Assembly: GCF_947623445.1 (NCBI RefSeq)
Contig: NC_135242.1
Span: 2,480,001-2,544,000 of the forward strand
Direction of reading: 5' to 3'
DNA from: Clavelina lepadiformis
Lineage: Eukaryota > Chordata > Ascidiacea > Aplousobranchia > Clavelinidae
DNA: 64,000 nt
Below are positions 13,701-26,800 of the stretch, one piece after another (position 1 is the first letter of the stretch; each line of letters begins with the position of its first letter). Made by a program: the position numbers and the translations under genes. The notes beneath the pieces are model-generated. The model worked only from the letters and a program-made list of their open reading frames with translations. It was not told where the DNA came from and searched no databases.

Positions 13701-14478
13701 ATACCAGATCGATATGCGAGTTTAGCATAAACATGTTTACACTTTACACAGACAATTTCGGTAACAAACCACGTACTGTAGCAGAGCATCCAGGCAGTAA
13801 TCGTGACCTTTTGTAACCGCAGCATGCAGAGGTGACGTCAAACATTCCCGAGACGTCATCAAACACTTGACGTGTTCCCGATCTTTCAAAAGTAGCGCAT
13901 TTTTTACTTCACAACAATCGGTGAAGAATGCAGTTCGAGGTCTAATCAAGCATACAAAAAAGAAATTTGTTTGATTTCGCTGTTTATAAAAGATAAATAG
14001 CAACAGATAATAAAAAAAAGCAAATGCGCGACACGTGACTGAAATAATCAATCTATATATGAAGATGTTGAAGTGTGTTTGATGACACATTATTTGCGTT
14101 AAAACTTACGGGCTTTGATTTCCCATCGACATCGAACGACGAAGCATCATTTGAGAAGAGCTGTCAAACTTTGCCGGAAAGTCGTTAGAAATATCCTAAT
14201 GGCAAATAAATTAAGTGCTTTAAACATCTAAAGCAATGCAAAAATTTATTTATGACACGTACAGAAGAAGTACTTGTACGACTGTAGGGGTCAGTGCGTG
14301 ATCTTACATTTGCAACCGATCCTCCGCTAGACGATGCTGTTACGGCAGTAGCACTTTCGTCGTCACTCTCCTCCGAGTTGCTAGAGTCTTGAAGGCTTTG
14401 CATTATCGCGATATGAAGCTGCTGTTCCTCCTCTTCTATAGTGACCGGGTACAACCTGGTGTTGTCATTGGCTTCCAT
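10795..14478 (-). CDS. Ankyrin repeat and SOCS box protein, ASB2/ASB14/ASB15 group, with N-terminal UIM
   Basis: Substrate-receptor subunit of an Elongin B/C-Cullin 5 ubiquitin ligase, by family. Thirteen exons (14478-14263, 14195-14110, 13941-13777, 13515-13407, 13139-12981, 12910-12775, 12675-12501, 12116-11949, 11807-11702, 11630-11491, 11390-11282, 11177-11024, 10937-10795) join in frame to 621 residues. Residues about 15-33 form a ubiquitin-interacting motif (EEEEQQLHIAIMQSLQDS). A Ser-rich linker follows, then about ten ankyrin repeats (ETPLYLAAVHS, GWTVLHEAVYRGHVDIL, SPLHSAAKGNHVEILEML, DRRQTALFFAVDND). The segment FPAAIVFAMRDF before the C-terminal region is typical of the ASB2/14/15 group. 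The SOCS box (residues about 575-621) has LQHYCRLTIRNSLDG and the LPVPKPIVDYL end. The group is clear; a one-to-one vertebrate orthologue is not. Confidence 0.88.
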
Positions 14479-14529
14479 GGTGTATTTCAACAAAATCCGG
14501 TATTTACAGTAAAATATTCAACAGCAGGT

Positions 14530-14640
14530 TGAAGCTCATACAGTTGACAATTATCAGGATCTTACAGTTGACAATTTGACGATTGACAATTGACAATAAC
14601 AATTTGACGATCAGGATCTTACAGTTGACAATTGCTACAT
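14530..14640. repeat. Short interspersed direct repeats upstream of the ASB gene
   Basis: The unit TCAGGATCTTACAGTTGACA occurs twice, and shorter GACAATTTGACGA and TTGACAAT pieces lie between the copies. The array ends about 50 bp before the ASB start codon (minus strand), so it lies in the 5' UTR or core promoter of that gene. Confidence 0.6.
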
Positions 14641-17600
14641 TTCGGGAAATAGGTAATCCATAATAACGAACTCGAAACTTGTTCGGATTAAGAAAAGTTT
14701 CGTCTGAACACATTTTACTTGTCATATTAGACCTAAGCTATAAAAACATTGCATTCGCCCTGCAAATTGCCGTTTCTTTCAGTGCTGCGTACTATAATGC
14801 CTGCAACTGCGCTTCTATATGCGCTTCTATATATAACTTCTTAACCTGCATTGCGTACTATAATGCCTGCTACTGCGCTTCGCTCCCGCTGCTCAAAGCT
14901 ATTTATATAATCACAGTTCATTATCACTTAGAGAGAAAAGAGCTGTCTAGAATAGATCATCGCAGCTTAGATGGAGTCATGCTGACTGTATTTGTTTAGT
15001 GACAACGTTAACTTCTGTCACTGGCTAACTCTGTTTGCAAAGTAGCAAGAAAACCAACTTGCACCTGGTTTCTTTTGTTGTCTTGCATGATTGCTGTCAC
15101 GTGTGCTTACGTTTTTAATTAGGATTTTAAATTAAAACATTTCATGTCTGTACCTGCAGGCTAAATGTAATTAAACAAGTCCAAGTTACAAAGCAAACCT
15201 CTATAATCTTTTTTTTATCAAAGTAGTCGTAGTCGCCGTGTCTACGACCAACCGGAAAATTGTTTCAAATTTGAGAATAAAACTACAACAAAACTACAAT
15301 AGCTGAGACCTGTAAGCCCAATAAGACAATTATTGGGCAAGCTTCAAAGAATAAAGATTGCAATAAAACCATTAAAGCTGCATTGAAACCGCAGAATTTT
15401 GTAGAGTTTTCTACGGTAAAACGGTCGTCTCGCGATACAGGTGACCTTTGGAAGATCTACCGTATTCAATATCGAAAAGTAGTAAAGTAAAGGCCATCTG
15501 TTTACCTAAATTCGAGAAGCAATCTATAACTGTTTCTAGCTATTAAACTTTTTTACTTAATTTTCGATTCTCCCATTCGCTACGATGTTACATTTTTTAT
15601 TACATAAACATAACATCTCTTGGTACGCCTGATGCTTGCTAAAACTTGTGTAGAGAGATGCTAGAGTGCCACCGAATATTCTACTTTCTTATTGTAATAT
15701 ACACTGACAATTGTAGCACACACTAACTAAGCAGGCGAAAAACCGGTTTCGGAGAGTCGTTCCTAGGGGAGCGCATATGTGAAGCCAATCTCCATTTCGA
15801 CGGAGTATTGCGATTATCCATGTTTCTACAGAATTAAACTAAATACTGGGCGAGTATTACCAAACCCGTTGATATTTATCGTATCGTCTTGTTGGTTTTT
15901 GTAATCTTGTCTAATACTGCTATTAAGTTATTGTGAGAAACAAATGCATTCAAAATTCTCCGAACTAGAAAATACTCTTTCATCTAACTTTAAAGCGTTT
16001 GAGTTAATTGGATTTTTGTGATGTTATTGAACTACGTGTGTTTAAGCTGGATGAGTATTGAATTTGGAATAAATTTTACTGACGTACTTTAAGTAAGTTT
16101 TTTGGTTTTATTAATTAATGTGGTTAGTACTTAGTAATGAATTACACGTCACATGCTTGCAGTATTATATAATCCGTTTAGTGCCAAATAATTTTAATTT
16201 CTGAAATAAACTTTGAATTTTTATTTTGACTTAAGGTGCTAGGTAATTTAAAAGTCTTGATGTTCAGCCAGTGTATAAATTTTTTGTTTCCATGCATACC
16301 TTGCATTATCGGCTAAAAATATAAAAAGTAACCACGTGGTGTCTCAGAGCGTAGCTATAGAAACACAATCGCGTGCTGTTGTAACTTTCAGACCAGCTAG
16401 GCTAGTCTGTTAAGCTTGTATAAGTTTTATTAGGCGTATATTCAGCGTGCGATTTTTCATACAATAGAAGAAGATAGTATCCAGTGCGCTTATTCCGTGT
16501 GCACTTTACAAAATTAGCAATTAGAAGCCTAGGTTTGATGATTTAATCTTGATGTGAGTTCAGTTATTGCTGGTTTTTGTTACAGCCTAAACACTGAAAG
16601 GTTCACCACACTTGCATAATTAGGAAAAACTCTTAGAATGATGGCGTCCATTATCGCATTCGGACCAGAGTTTATACTATTCTAGGCTATCATGAAAGTG
16701 CTCGAATTGTATCTTTGGTCATGTTACTCAAGTTCAGGTTTTCTGCATTCAGTAGCCTACATTGCTACACTTTGTACGACTTCAAAAAATAAATATATAG
16801 CCTAGGTCTAGTTGCGCATTACATGAATTTACTTTTCCTTATACTTTGTGCGAAATATTAATTATTAGACTAAAAGCACATCATACGAATTTAATGAAGT
16901 ACTTTATTCATACATGCAATTTGATACCTTGCAAAATTTTATGCACTGTACATCCCATGCTATGCTGACCATGTACTGTGACGTCATATTAGACAAGTAG
17001 AGTGTAGAAGATGCATAGGACTGTAGAATAAAAACTAGTCAGCATATTTTGAATATTTTTTTGGTTGTGTGAAGAATTTCATGCTACTCAAGTGAGTGAA
17101 GTCTTTACTCTCTGATAGCCAGAGAGTTACTGTTAAAGAAAGAACCAAATTCATTTTCATTGTTAAATATAGATGACTGAAAAAACCTGCCAATCAAACA
17201 AGATAACGGCTGTAAGTTGGAAATGATTTATTGTTGACTGCTTTTTCTTGTCCTGGTGCAAAAGTGCACAAACAAGTTTTGCCTTAGTTTTTTCGCTTGC
17301 TATGATTCTGCGGATGCCATAGTAACGTCTGTATTGGGTGACTTTGATATTGTTTCCAAGATGCATTCCATGCAATGAGTACACCAAAGGTCAGTTTGGT
17401 GTGCATAATGAGTACGCCAAAGCCCAAGGACGTGCTATGTCAATACCACCCAAAACGAAATACCATGATCTTTTTTGTCTAAACAAGAGAAAAACAGATA
17501 AGAAAAATGAATTTGCAGTTGCCACGGCTGCACCAAGATGTTATTTTGATCGTGCCATGCCAAGGTCAGACCAAGTTTACGTCGCTTGATTAAAATATAC

Positions 17601-17863
17601 AGTACTGTATGCTTAGCAACGTTCTTATCCTGTGTCAACATTATAGTATTATGCAGTATTTGAAAATTATTCATTAGAAATTTTGATTTGTTTTCTTCAC
17701 AGAATATGCACGGAATTAATTTCCATTGTGCTTTTCAGATAAATAATCAAAATGTCTAGTCTTGGTGTAACGTTGGAAAGTTAAGTATTGCATAGCCTTG
17801 TGTTAATCACAAGGTTGCTTGAATTTTTTCACCCATTTGCTGCCCAAATTATTAAACTAGAAA
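14641..17863. other. Divergent spacer between ASB (minus) and DNAH6 (plus)
   Basis: This is the shared upstream region of two genes transcribed away from each other, so both promoters are expected here. I recognise no coding exon. A near-duplicate GCGTACTATAATGCCTGC (with AC/CT variants) sits at about 14785-14875. The frames near 17.3-17.6 kb contain an imperfect AATGAGTAC repeat and show no protein similarity I know. No clear TATA box could be assigned. Confidence 0.45.
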
Positions 17864-20800
17864 ATGGCAGATTCAAAATTGGATGGAAGGTTTCTAAATG
17901 GCCAGGCCGCTGGCGTTTTAAGCCGAGCCACAACTATGCAGAGTCAAAGACCAATGACAGGTTTGTTTTTTAATTTTTCTTCGTGAATTTAATGAACAAT
18001 TGAATGAACTCAATGAGAAGTATCTTTTAAGATTTGTACAAAACTGAAACCTTATTTCTGTAACAATCATAACACAAATAACCTAATTAACAGGAGCGTC
18101 AGAAATCGTTCTGCCGAGAAATGTAGTTGACGGAGCGAAGCTAAAAGCTCGTCTCATCTCAAAGGCCCCTCTACAAGCTCAGTCATTCACGTCGAGCACT
18201 CTCGGACTGAGGCGAGTCACAAAAGCACAAATGTCCACTAGGGAGCGTCGGAAAGGAGTCAAACTTGAGCCTTTGGTAATCTTGTAACGAGAATGTGTTG
18301 GTAGGCCTATTATGTAGTTCAGAGGTGACGAACATGCGGCCTGCAAAAGAATTTTGTGCAGTTTGACAATCGCTCTTGCATGGCGAAGCATTCCGGCGAG
18401 ACCAACAGTCATGAACTTTCTTTGACCTGCTTCTAATCTTTGCACAATAAGATATCAAAAGCTGATAGCACGATTGAGTTGCAGCAGTATGCCTTCAATA
18501 GATGGCCGCACTCAACCGATGTATTTTTTTTGCGGCCACGGGAGCAGCTAAAAACCTTCCGAATGAAGCAGTTGCATTTGAATGCTAAATATTATGCAAA
18601 ATTTTACAGGTTTTAGTATGTATGACAAAAAAGTTGTGCGGCCCGCTTACTCAGCTGTAACTGACAAAGTGGCTCGCGACAGCGAATTGGTTCGTCACCC
18701 CTGATGTAGTTAATAGTTAGCTAGTTATATAATAGTTTAAGTTAATATGATGTTAGCGGCAGTATTTCATGGCGGTTGCTTGCATGTAAGCAGATTCTGC
18801 TTTTTCGACAGAATCAAAATGAATTTGTTATGCAACGGACAACAATAACTTTACCACATAAAGCATTCTACAGTATTAGTATGCCAGCACACCAATAAAA
18901 TTAACCATGCAACCAACCAATGTTCAGTTTTAAAGTTAATACAGTTATGGTGTGCATTAAACTGTACATATTTTTGTAGCCAACTTTGGCAACGTTCCAA
19001 TCACACAACCAGCCGAGTTACATCCAGGGGCAGAATCGGATCGCGATGATCAGACAAGGATGGAGACCTCCGTCTTCCTCTCTTGGTCCTCCTGTTCCGC
19101 AATCTGCCGCTTCAAGGAAAAGATCCGCAGCAGTTGGAAGCTTGCCTATCACTCCTGGACAGCCATTGAAGCCAATGTCTGCGTTGTTGGAAAGAAAGGT
19201 TTAAAGGCGCTTTGATATTTTATGTTGTCATTTGTATATTTAACTGTTTGAATATTGTGTTAAAATGATTTTTACTAAATTTTTGGTTATATTAAAAGTT
19301 ATTTCAGACTCTTTCACTTCTCTAATCACCACAAATTGTTTGTCTGCAGCCTCTCTCTCCAGTTCCACCAAAACATCCAAAGACCAGAGATACTCCGCGG
19401 ATATCCCGGACTCTAACTCAGGAAGCAATTCAACAGTTAACTGTGGAGGACATAATATCAGCGGACATCCACGATCCTCTCCAGATCATCAGGATAATAA
19501 GAGAGAAGTGAGTTCATTGTTGACAGAAATTTTGCTATTGCTGTGGACGAACCATGCAAAATGAAATCTATATTTCCGTTTGCTCAATTCTATTCTGGTA
19601 ACTGGTGTCTTATGATTACTGGTATCTGGTGTTTTATGATTACTGATAACTGGTTGATCGTCCTAATGGTATTTTAATGTATCTCACCATGTTCATTGTC
19701 TATGATACTTATATTAAACCTCTTATCATTACATTTGGCAGCCCAAGGATAGGTTTCCTTTACATGACACCACGCGTCGATCGATCGTCCAATGAATACT
19801 CCCCGTATAACCTCCGTATAGTTACTCACGAACACATTGTACCTGATGACTATTCAACTATAAGCGCTCAGGGTGTGACTCGAGTGCAGCGAGACGAGAC
19901 GGACTTCACGGACCTGGACCGTTGGGAGCAGGAATACAAGTCAGTCTGATATTCATCTGTGTATGATGATGATGTCAGTCTTGGGCTTCATGGACCACTT
20001 TATACCATTAAGTATTTCTGAGAAACTATTCTTTGCAGTCTGCTAGTTTGTGAACGTTGTGATGTTATATTGCAGGTATTATTGTCGGTTGGTGAATATT
20101 CCGACATTTAATCTCTTCCGAAAGTGGAAAGCGTTTGCAGTCTGGCGCGAAAATGTCAGACACCACAAGACTGCAAAATGCCGGAAAGCATTGGAGGAAA
20201 ATCTCTTTCTCCTTAATCCGGTAAGTTTATTGAATTATATTGCAGATACCTTTCATGCAGACGTTAAGTGTAAGACATTATGAAGCTAGTTGTGCATCAT
20301 AACTTACGAGTACAAAGCATTGTCTGCCTACTCATTGGTATTGTGTATGTATACGGTATATATTTATTTATGTTTCCTACAATTTTTCATTGTTTTCCTG
20401 CACTGCTTTGTAGTCCCTACGACCAGCCCTGCTCAATGTTCGGGAGATGTGCTATCGCATCGGTGACATGGGCCTATGTCGTATTGAGAAAGGCTACACT
20501 TATCGCTTGACACAATTCCGGGATGCTCAGTTTCACCAACTTCAGGAAGTTCAGGGGCACTTGGCTGACTTCCGTGGTCTGGTCAAGGAGGTTGTTCGAA
20601 GCGCTTGCAGGTAACTTGTATTTGTGAGCGGTTTAAAACATCTATCTGCCAATACAAATCAGTGCTTATGCAACGGGATTTGCTGCAAAATTCAGTTCAT
20701 AAAAGGAAAAGGTTATTCTTAATCTCCCAGATTATGCGTGTAGTGTATATTACAAGAGATACTTCAAGTTGATAAAAAACACATAAATAAACAATTCTGT

Positions 20801-23800
20801 TGCATGATTTTTAAAATAAAAAAAATCCACAAATGCTGAAATCTTTGCAGAACCGCTCTTCTTGAAGCTGGCTTCACCCCCGATGATTACTTTTATGACA
20901 CAGAAAGTCCCGGCATGATGGGGTTTGGCGAAGATGGCCAACCTTTACCCCCCACTGCTGGTTCATCAGTGTTGGAGCAGGTACTTCTGCTGACTTGTTG
21001 CATTACTTACAAGAGCGCCTGTGATTTTTGGTGTTATAATTTACACACTACGTTTTAAACTTTAAGCTTTGAAGAAGTTTATAACTTTAGTTGTGATTCT
21101 ACTTCTGGAGAATTGTCGGGTCATACTAAACTTATGCCTTTTACGGTAAGGTTTTTTATCAGAACTATACTTTGTTTATTTACAGGCTCAGTTTGAAGAA
21201 ATGTTCGGCGATGCTCCTGACAAAATGTCGTACACAGAACAAGCAAATAAAAGATCTCACTGCCGCCGGCTAACAAGCTTTATCAGGTTTTATACACTCA
21301 CCAATATTTTCCTGAAATTATTGTGCCAGTTACCTTTCCATAGCAATTGGGCGTGTCATTACATGAATATATAATTTTTCTTAAGCTTGCGTGATATATG
21401 TTCTACTTGATTACAACAGGTTGGCGGATTATTTGATTGTCAACACGATGCATGTGCTTGCCGTCAACTCAGTATCCACGCTACTCAATTATTTAACGGA
21501 GCAGTTAAATCAAACACCTGCTGAGGACGCCATACAAAATTGGGACAAGGTACTTTCCAAATTTAATAATTCTTCTAATTTAATGATAGCAAAATCCACT
21601 CAACTTCTTGTTTGATACGAATGTCACTGTAACGTTTTAGAAAACATGCCCTTATGACTCTTATGACGAAAATAGTTTTCCTGATCAAACAAAATTACAT
21701 CAAAAAAAAAGTAGGGTATTTCTGAAGCTTACAGTACAAACACTATGTGAGGTGTCCCATTTCCCGGAATTTTTATTGAATCAAAAATCGATCAGTGACA
21801 CGATATCAAATTACTAATTTAGGAAGAAGAAAAACCAGCCCAGGAGGAAAACAAAACGACTACAACAATGGTCCCTGCTGTTCCAGGTATAATGGGTCAT
21901 GTCATACGTATCGTATTGTCTACATCAGGCATGCACAACTCAAAACAGTACACGGGCCGTTTTAGCGAAAAAATATTTTTCGCGGGCCGCGTGCTAACGT
22001 TGTTGTAACTAACGTGTAGCCTACTTTATATAATGTGACCGATTAACCGTTGAATAAGAGATATCGTTGAGAAGATGGTTACTGTCAAGAGACGGTTGCC
22101 TCTCGCACTACAGTATCTAGTTGTTTTTAACGCTTTGCGGCGGTAAAGAATCGGATTCGTTGATTATGTAACTGTAACCGTGGAGAAAATGCCTGAATGA
22201 GCGAAATCACGGAATATCTCGCGGGCCGCATGAAAAGGTTTCGCGGGCCGCATGCGGCCCGTGGGCCGTATGTTGTGCATGCCTGGTCTACATAATACTA
22301 TTGGTATAATCACATGTAATGCATTCGGCATTCGCCGACTGTTTCGTTTCTGTTTAATATAAGTTAATAAATGCATAAAATTTAACAAATATGTTTCACT
22401 ACTTGGATACCTTACATTATTCACGGAAGAATTTGCTTCGCCATTCTTTCGCTTCCTTTACCAAATCACATGACACAATTGAAACTCTGGCCCTATCCAG
22501 GGCACTAAGTGGCCATTGTCCCGATACAATCATCTAAGTCGTTACAGAAAAGTGTCCAGAACGTTGGGTCTCCAGTAACATCACTTCAGACACTTTAGAC
22601 ATCTTAGTAGTGAATCATTCTCTTGATCTCTCTTTTGTTCTTCTTTCAGGTGAAGAGGAATCTCCTGTCCTCCCACCACTCTTCCTCACCGAGTTTGATC
22701 TCAATGTTGAAATTCTCTCTTTCCTACCAAGCGTTGACAATTTCCATGAGGCACTTGGTGATGTCATCACAAGGTAAAGTTCCTGTTACGTCGATTTGCT
22801 GTTACAGTAGCTAGATTTTCTCATTTTGCAATGACATGTTGCAGCAAGGTTTAAGTTGCTTTCAGGTTCCAGGAGACAGTTTTATCGGTCGCCAACCTGG
22901 TAATGGATTCTTACTTCGACGCATTCACACGTCCAATCATCAACAATAAGTTTGAGGAGAAGACTTGTGGTGATGGACCCTCCCTTTCGGCCATGTTCGA
23001 GGACGACCGAGACCTGCAGGGACTTATCCATCGCATCAAGGTTAGATAGGTGGATTTTGTGTTACTTTTCACACTTCACTTGTCGATTCAAGTGCTGTTA
23101 TTTCATCAACAATGGTCATGAAATAGGTTACTCTTTTTTGCATTGCACTGAATCATGGACTGTGGCATTAACTTGCAAATTTCCATTTCAAACTGGTCTT
23201 CTCATAAAAATTTCTTCTCTTCAGGAGTGTATCGGGAATGCTTTCTACTCAGCTGACATATACGCTAATACACTTTCTCATTTCCATGAATTTTATCGCG
23301 AAAATGAACTCCTTGACCTCAATAGCTTGAAGAACGAAGAACATGACGTCTTGTGAGTGATGACGTAGCGTTCATGTCACATATGACATTTAGGCCTCAT
23401 TTTGAAATTGTTGAAACAGAAAAACGCTGAAAACGTTGTTGCAAATCATAATCTTGTTAACTTATCTTGTGGAATACCCAGATGCTCATGACATATCAGC
23501 GTTTGACTAGTATCCATGTTTCACACCGGAAGCTAAGGAACTATGTTGTCATGTTGTCATCATTTTGTGCTGATATTTTAACCTTTGTTGTTTTTTAGAT
23601 TTTTCTCTGAATCTTTGGAGCGATACAATTCCCAGCACAAATCAGCGGTTTCCATAAAATCAAAGCGACCGATCGGGATGTTGTTGGTGGACGCAATCAA
23701 ATTGAAGGAACGTCTCATTCCGAATCCTCTGCGATGTTTGGAGGTGAGTTGGACTTCCTCTCAACACTTTCCGCGATTAATGAGCACTTACTCTGGATAA

Positions 23801-26800
23801 ATCAACTAAACGTCCGACTCTTTGTCCATAAACAGTTTGAAGACCACTCGCATTGCGCAAGCGTTTAGTGAATTTATTTGTTTTGAAATGATGCGATAAA
23901 GTCGCTATGATTGTTTTTCCAGTTGTTTTTAACCTTTGACCTCAGGCCATCAACGAAATTCTTCCGCAACTGGCAAAGCGCCAGATGGATGGGATCATCA
24001 GCGAGGCTCAGGATGCTCAATTTAAGCTTGAAATGGTCCCCGCATCCACGATAGAGTTCGTGGACTCCCTCAACTTCCTCGATGAGATCCAGGATCGAAT
24101 CGAACCTCTCGACGAACTCTCGAGCGTGGTCGTGCTCATGTACGACCTCATCGATAAATACGACGTCCCGACTCCTCCTGAGGACTTCGCAGTCTACAAG
24201 GTACAATACGCATTTAAGCCTTTCTAGCGTCTTGCTAACGATGGCGACGTCATTATTATCCATCTTTACCGACGTTGTGGTCATAGACACTTCGTCCGTC
24301 GATCCATAACGTTCGTAACGCGATTGATAAATCTGTGTCGGAGCGGGATGCAAACATCGATAAGTTCTGCAACCATCTTGATAAAGACATTGCTGAGCTA
24401 GGCAAGGAGGTGAAGTTGATCAAGCAGGAAGGCCAGGTTGGTCGTGTTTGGAAATAAAACATTATGTTGTTGGTTTGTTGCATTCAAGAGTTTATTTATG
24501 CGCCCACTCAGTGCTGTTATGCCTAATTGCAATTTTGTTGTGATCATTTATTGTGACTATACGACATGCTTAGAAACTACCAGTTACCTGCCATCTGCAT
24601 AGTATCGTATATCTTTACCATAGCGTATACCTTTGTACTTTAGAACAAGTACTGTTTCAACAAACACTCAAAACTTTATTTGTGTTTACTTTTTTTAAGG
24701 ATCCTTTCATACTTGACTTCAAATCGGACAAAGGAAAAGTTAAAGGAATGATTCAGAGGATGATTGACACCATGGACGAACTACAGAAGCGAGCTTTTCA
24801 ATACAAATCCTACCAGAAACAATTTAAGGTAAATTTGCAAAGTACTTTTTACAACCCTTTTGCTTATCATTTGTAAAAGAGGTCTTACTGTCATTCTCGC
24901 CACTTCGAAGTGATTTTTAAGTGAAAAATTTCCGTTTTTAGGTGGAAATGACAAAATTCGACGAGCTTGAAGAAGTTCATGCTGAGCTTAAGTTGAAGGA
25001 ACTTCTCTGGAACTCGCTTGACAACTGGGACCAGTTGTATGAGGAATGGCTTGATGCGCCCTTTGAGACGCTGGACCCTGAAGCCATGAACGTCCAAGTA
25101 AGTCTGAAGAATTACCTGCTTCACTTCGAATCTAAAGATTAAGTGGAAAAATCGAAAATTATTCCACTGCTTGACATTACGTCGTCTTTTTCGTATTGCG
25201 GTGGGGTAAATGCAACGATCTCACCACAATCTTTTCATACCAAGGTTGCCAAATATGCAAAGTATTCACATCAGCTCGAAAAGGGGCTGCCCCCAAATGA
25301 CGTGGTTCCGGTTCTCAAAAGCAAAGTCACAGATATGAGAGAGAAGGTTAGATTGTGACGTAATGCTTAGCTAGAAGCCACTTTCTTCTCTCAGCGATTT
25401 TGCTCAGAGCAAGATTAGTAAAAGTTAACTGTCTAGATGCCGGTCATCACCAATCTTCGCAATCCCTGTCTTAAAGGCCGTCACTGGGAATTGATTGAAA
25501 CAACTATCGGACAAAAACTCCCATCAGGTGAGAAAAATCAGAAATTTCTGTCCTTGTATGGTCTCATCACGCTTGACTTTAGCGCTACCTTGTGAGTAAA
25601 TATGCTCAGGTGGTCCACCGGCAGAGGGCGACGAAGAAGCAGAATTCTTGAATTTCCGTTCACTGAACGAATGGGGAGTTTTTGAGCACTCTGAAGCAAT
25701 AGAAGATGTCTCTGGACAAGCCTCCGGGGAGGCGTCACTTGAAACTATGATGAAGAAAGTGGGTTGACGGTTGCTGAGATTTCTCGAGTCGGACTTAACA
25801 CTAGCTCTTTATTCAAAATGACTTTGTAGGGTGTGTAATACCTTACCCTACCACTTTGTCATTTTGGCTTCCATTATAGGTCGAAGATTCGTGGAAAGCT
25901 ATGGAGTTTGCCGTTCTCCCTCACCGTGACTCGAAAGACGTCTTTATTCTCGGTGGGACAGAGGACATACAGGTTGTTATTGGATCATTTTGGTGTCGCA
26001 TTATCGCCATCTTGTTCAGCGTTATGGGTACTTACTGTCGTAGTATGATCTGTGCAGGTTCAACTGGATGACAGTCGCGTATCCATAGCAACCATTGCGT
26101 CGTCGCGCTATGTTGGACCAATCAAAGAGAAGGTTGAAGATTGGCAAAAACAACTAAATCTGATGAACGACACTTTGGTAGGTTAATGGAGAGAGAGCCC
26201 TGAAATTTTGATGGGTGAATAATTCAAGTTCGTGAAACTAAAACAGACCCCCATTAGGTTACCCACCTTTTTTGCTGGCTGTACCGCTTTGTTTCGTCAG
26301 AGCATTCTCTGCTAGACCCATACTAATGCAAGCAAGAAAAACTGGACTTTGTACCCCATATAATTTAAGTGTTATCTTACCCCCTACGAGCAGTCTTTTT
26401 CCGAACCTATATCCTTGCTTATTTGCTTGTGTTGCAATTGTGATTATGGAGCTTGCTTATCACAAACAGATGAGTAAATGTTGTTTCTATTGCACAGGAT
26501 GAGTGGCTGACATGCCAGCGCAACTGGCTCTACCTGGAGTCAATCTTCAGCGCACCCGACATCCAACGACAACTTCCCGCCGAAGCAAAGATGTTTATGA
26601 CTGTGGATAAATCATGGAAGGAGATTATGAGAAAAGTCAATAGACTTCCAAATGCTTTGAGGTAGCGTTTCTTGAAGTGCTCCGTTATGTTATGATAACT
26701 TTGACTCCTCCAGTGAACAGATGTTGTCGATATATATGGCTGCTATATATATAGGGACTACTCCACGGTATTAAACTTACTTCTCTTAACTACTAAGACT

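Larger units (their letters stand above)
17864..24435 (+). other. DNAH6: DNAH6 N-terminal tail (exons 1-17)
   Basis: Tail coding part, short as in single-headed inner-arm dyneins. Exons: 17864-17960, 18094-18275, 18980-19198, 19350-19484 (approximate end), 19742-19939, 20076-20220, 20414-20610, 20851-20980, 21186-21286, 21420-21549, 21823-21886, 22650-22773, 22866-23040, 23225-23352, 23599-23743, 23946-24200, 24287-24435. Several exons escape simple ORF calling because no start codon lies near their 5' ends, for example 20414-20610 ([20 protein letters not shown]). The exon at 21823-21886 encodes a low-complexity acidic/Thr insert ([15 protein letters not shown]) and is the least conserved part. 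Confidence 0.88.

Noticed and set aside
18183..18458. Two overlapping minus-strand frames similar to the frame at 57547-57804
   Set aside because: The similarity is real but comes from the shared hAT MITE sequence, plus antisense of DNAH6 exon 2. It is not a gene pair.
23874..24353. 159-residue open frame on the minus strand
   Set aside because: It is antisense to DNAH6 exons 23946-24200 and 24287-24435 and crosses their intron; nothing in it resembles a protein family.
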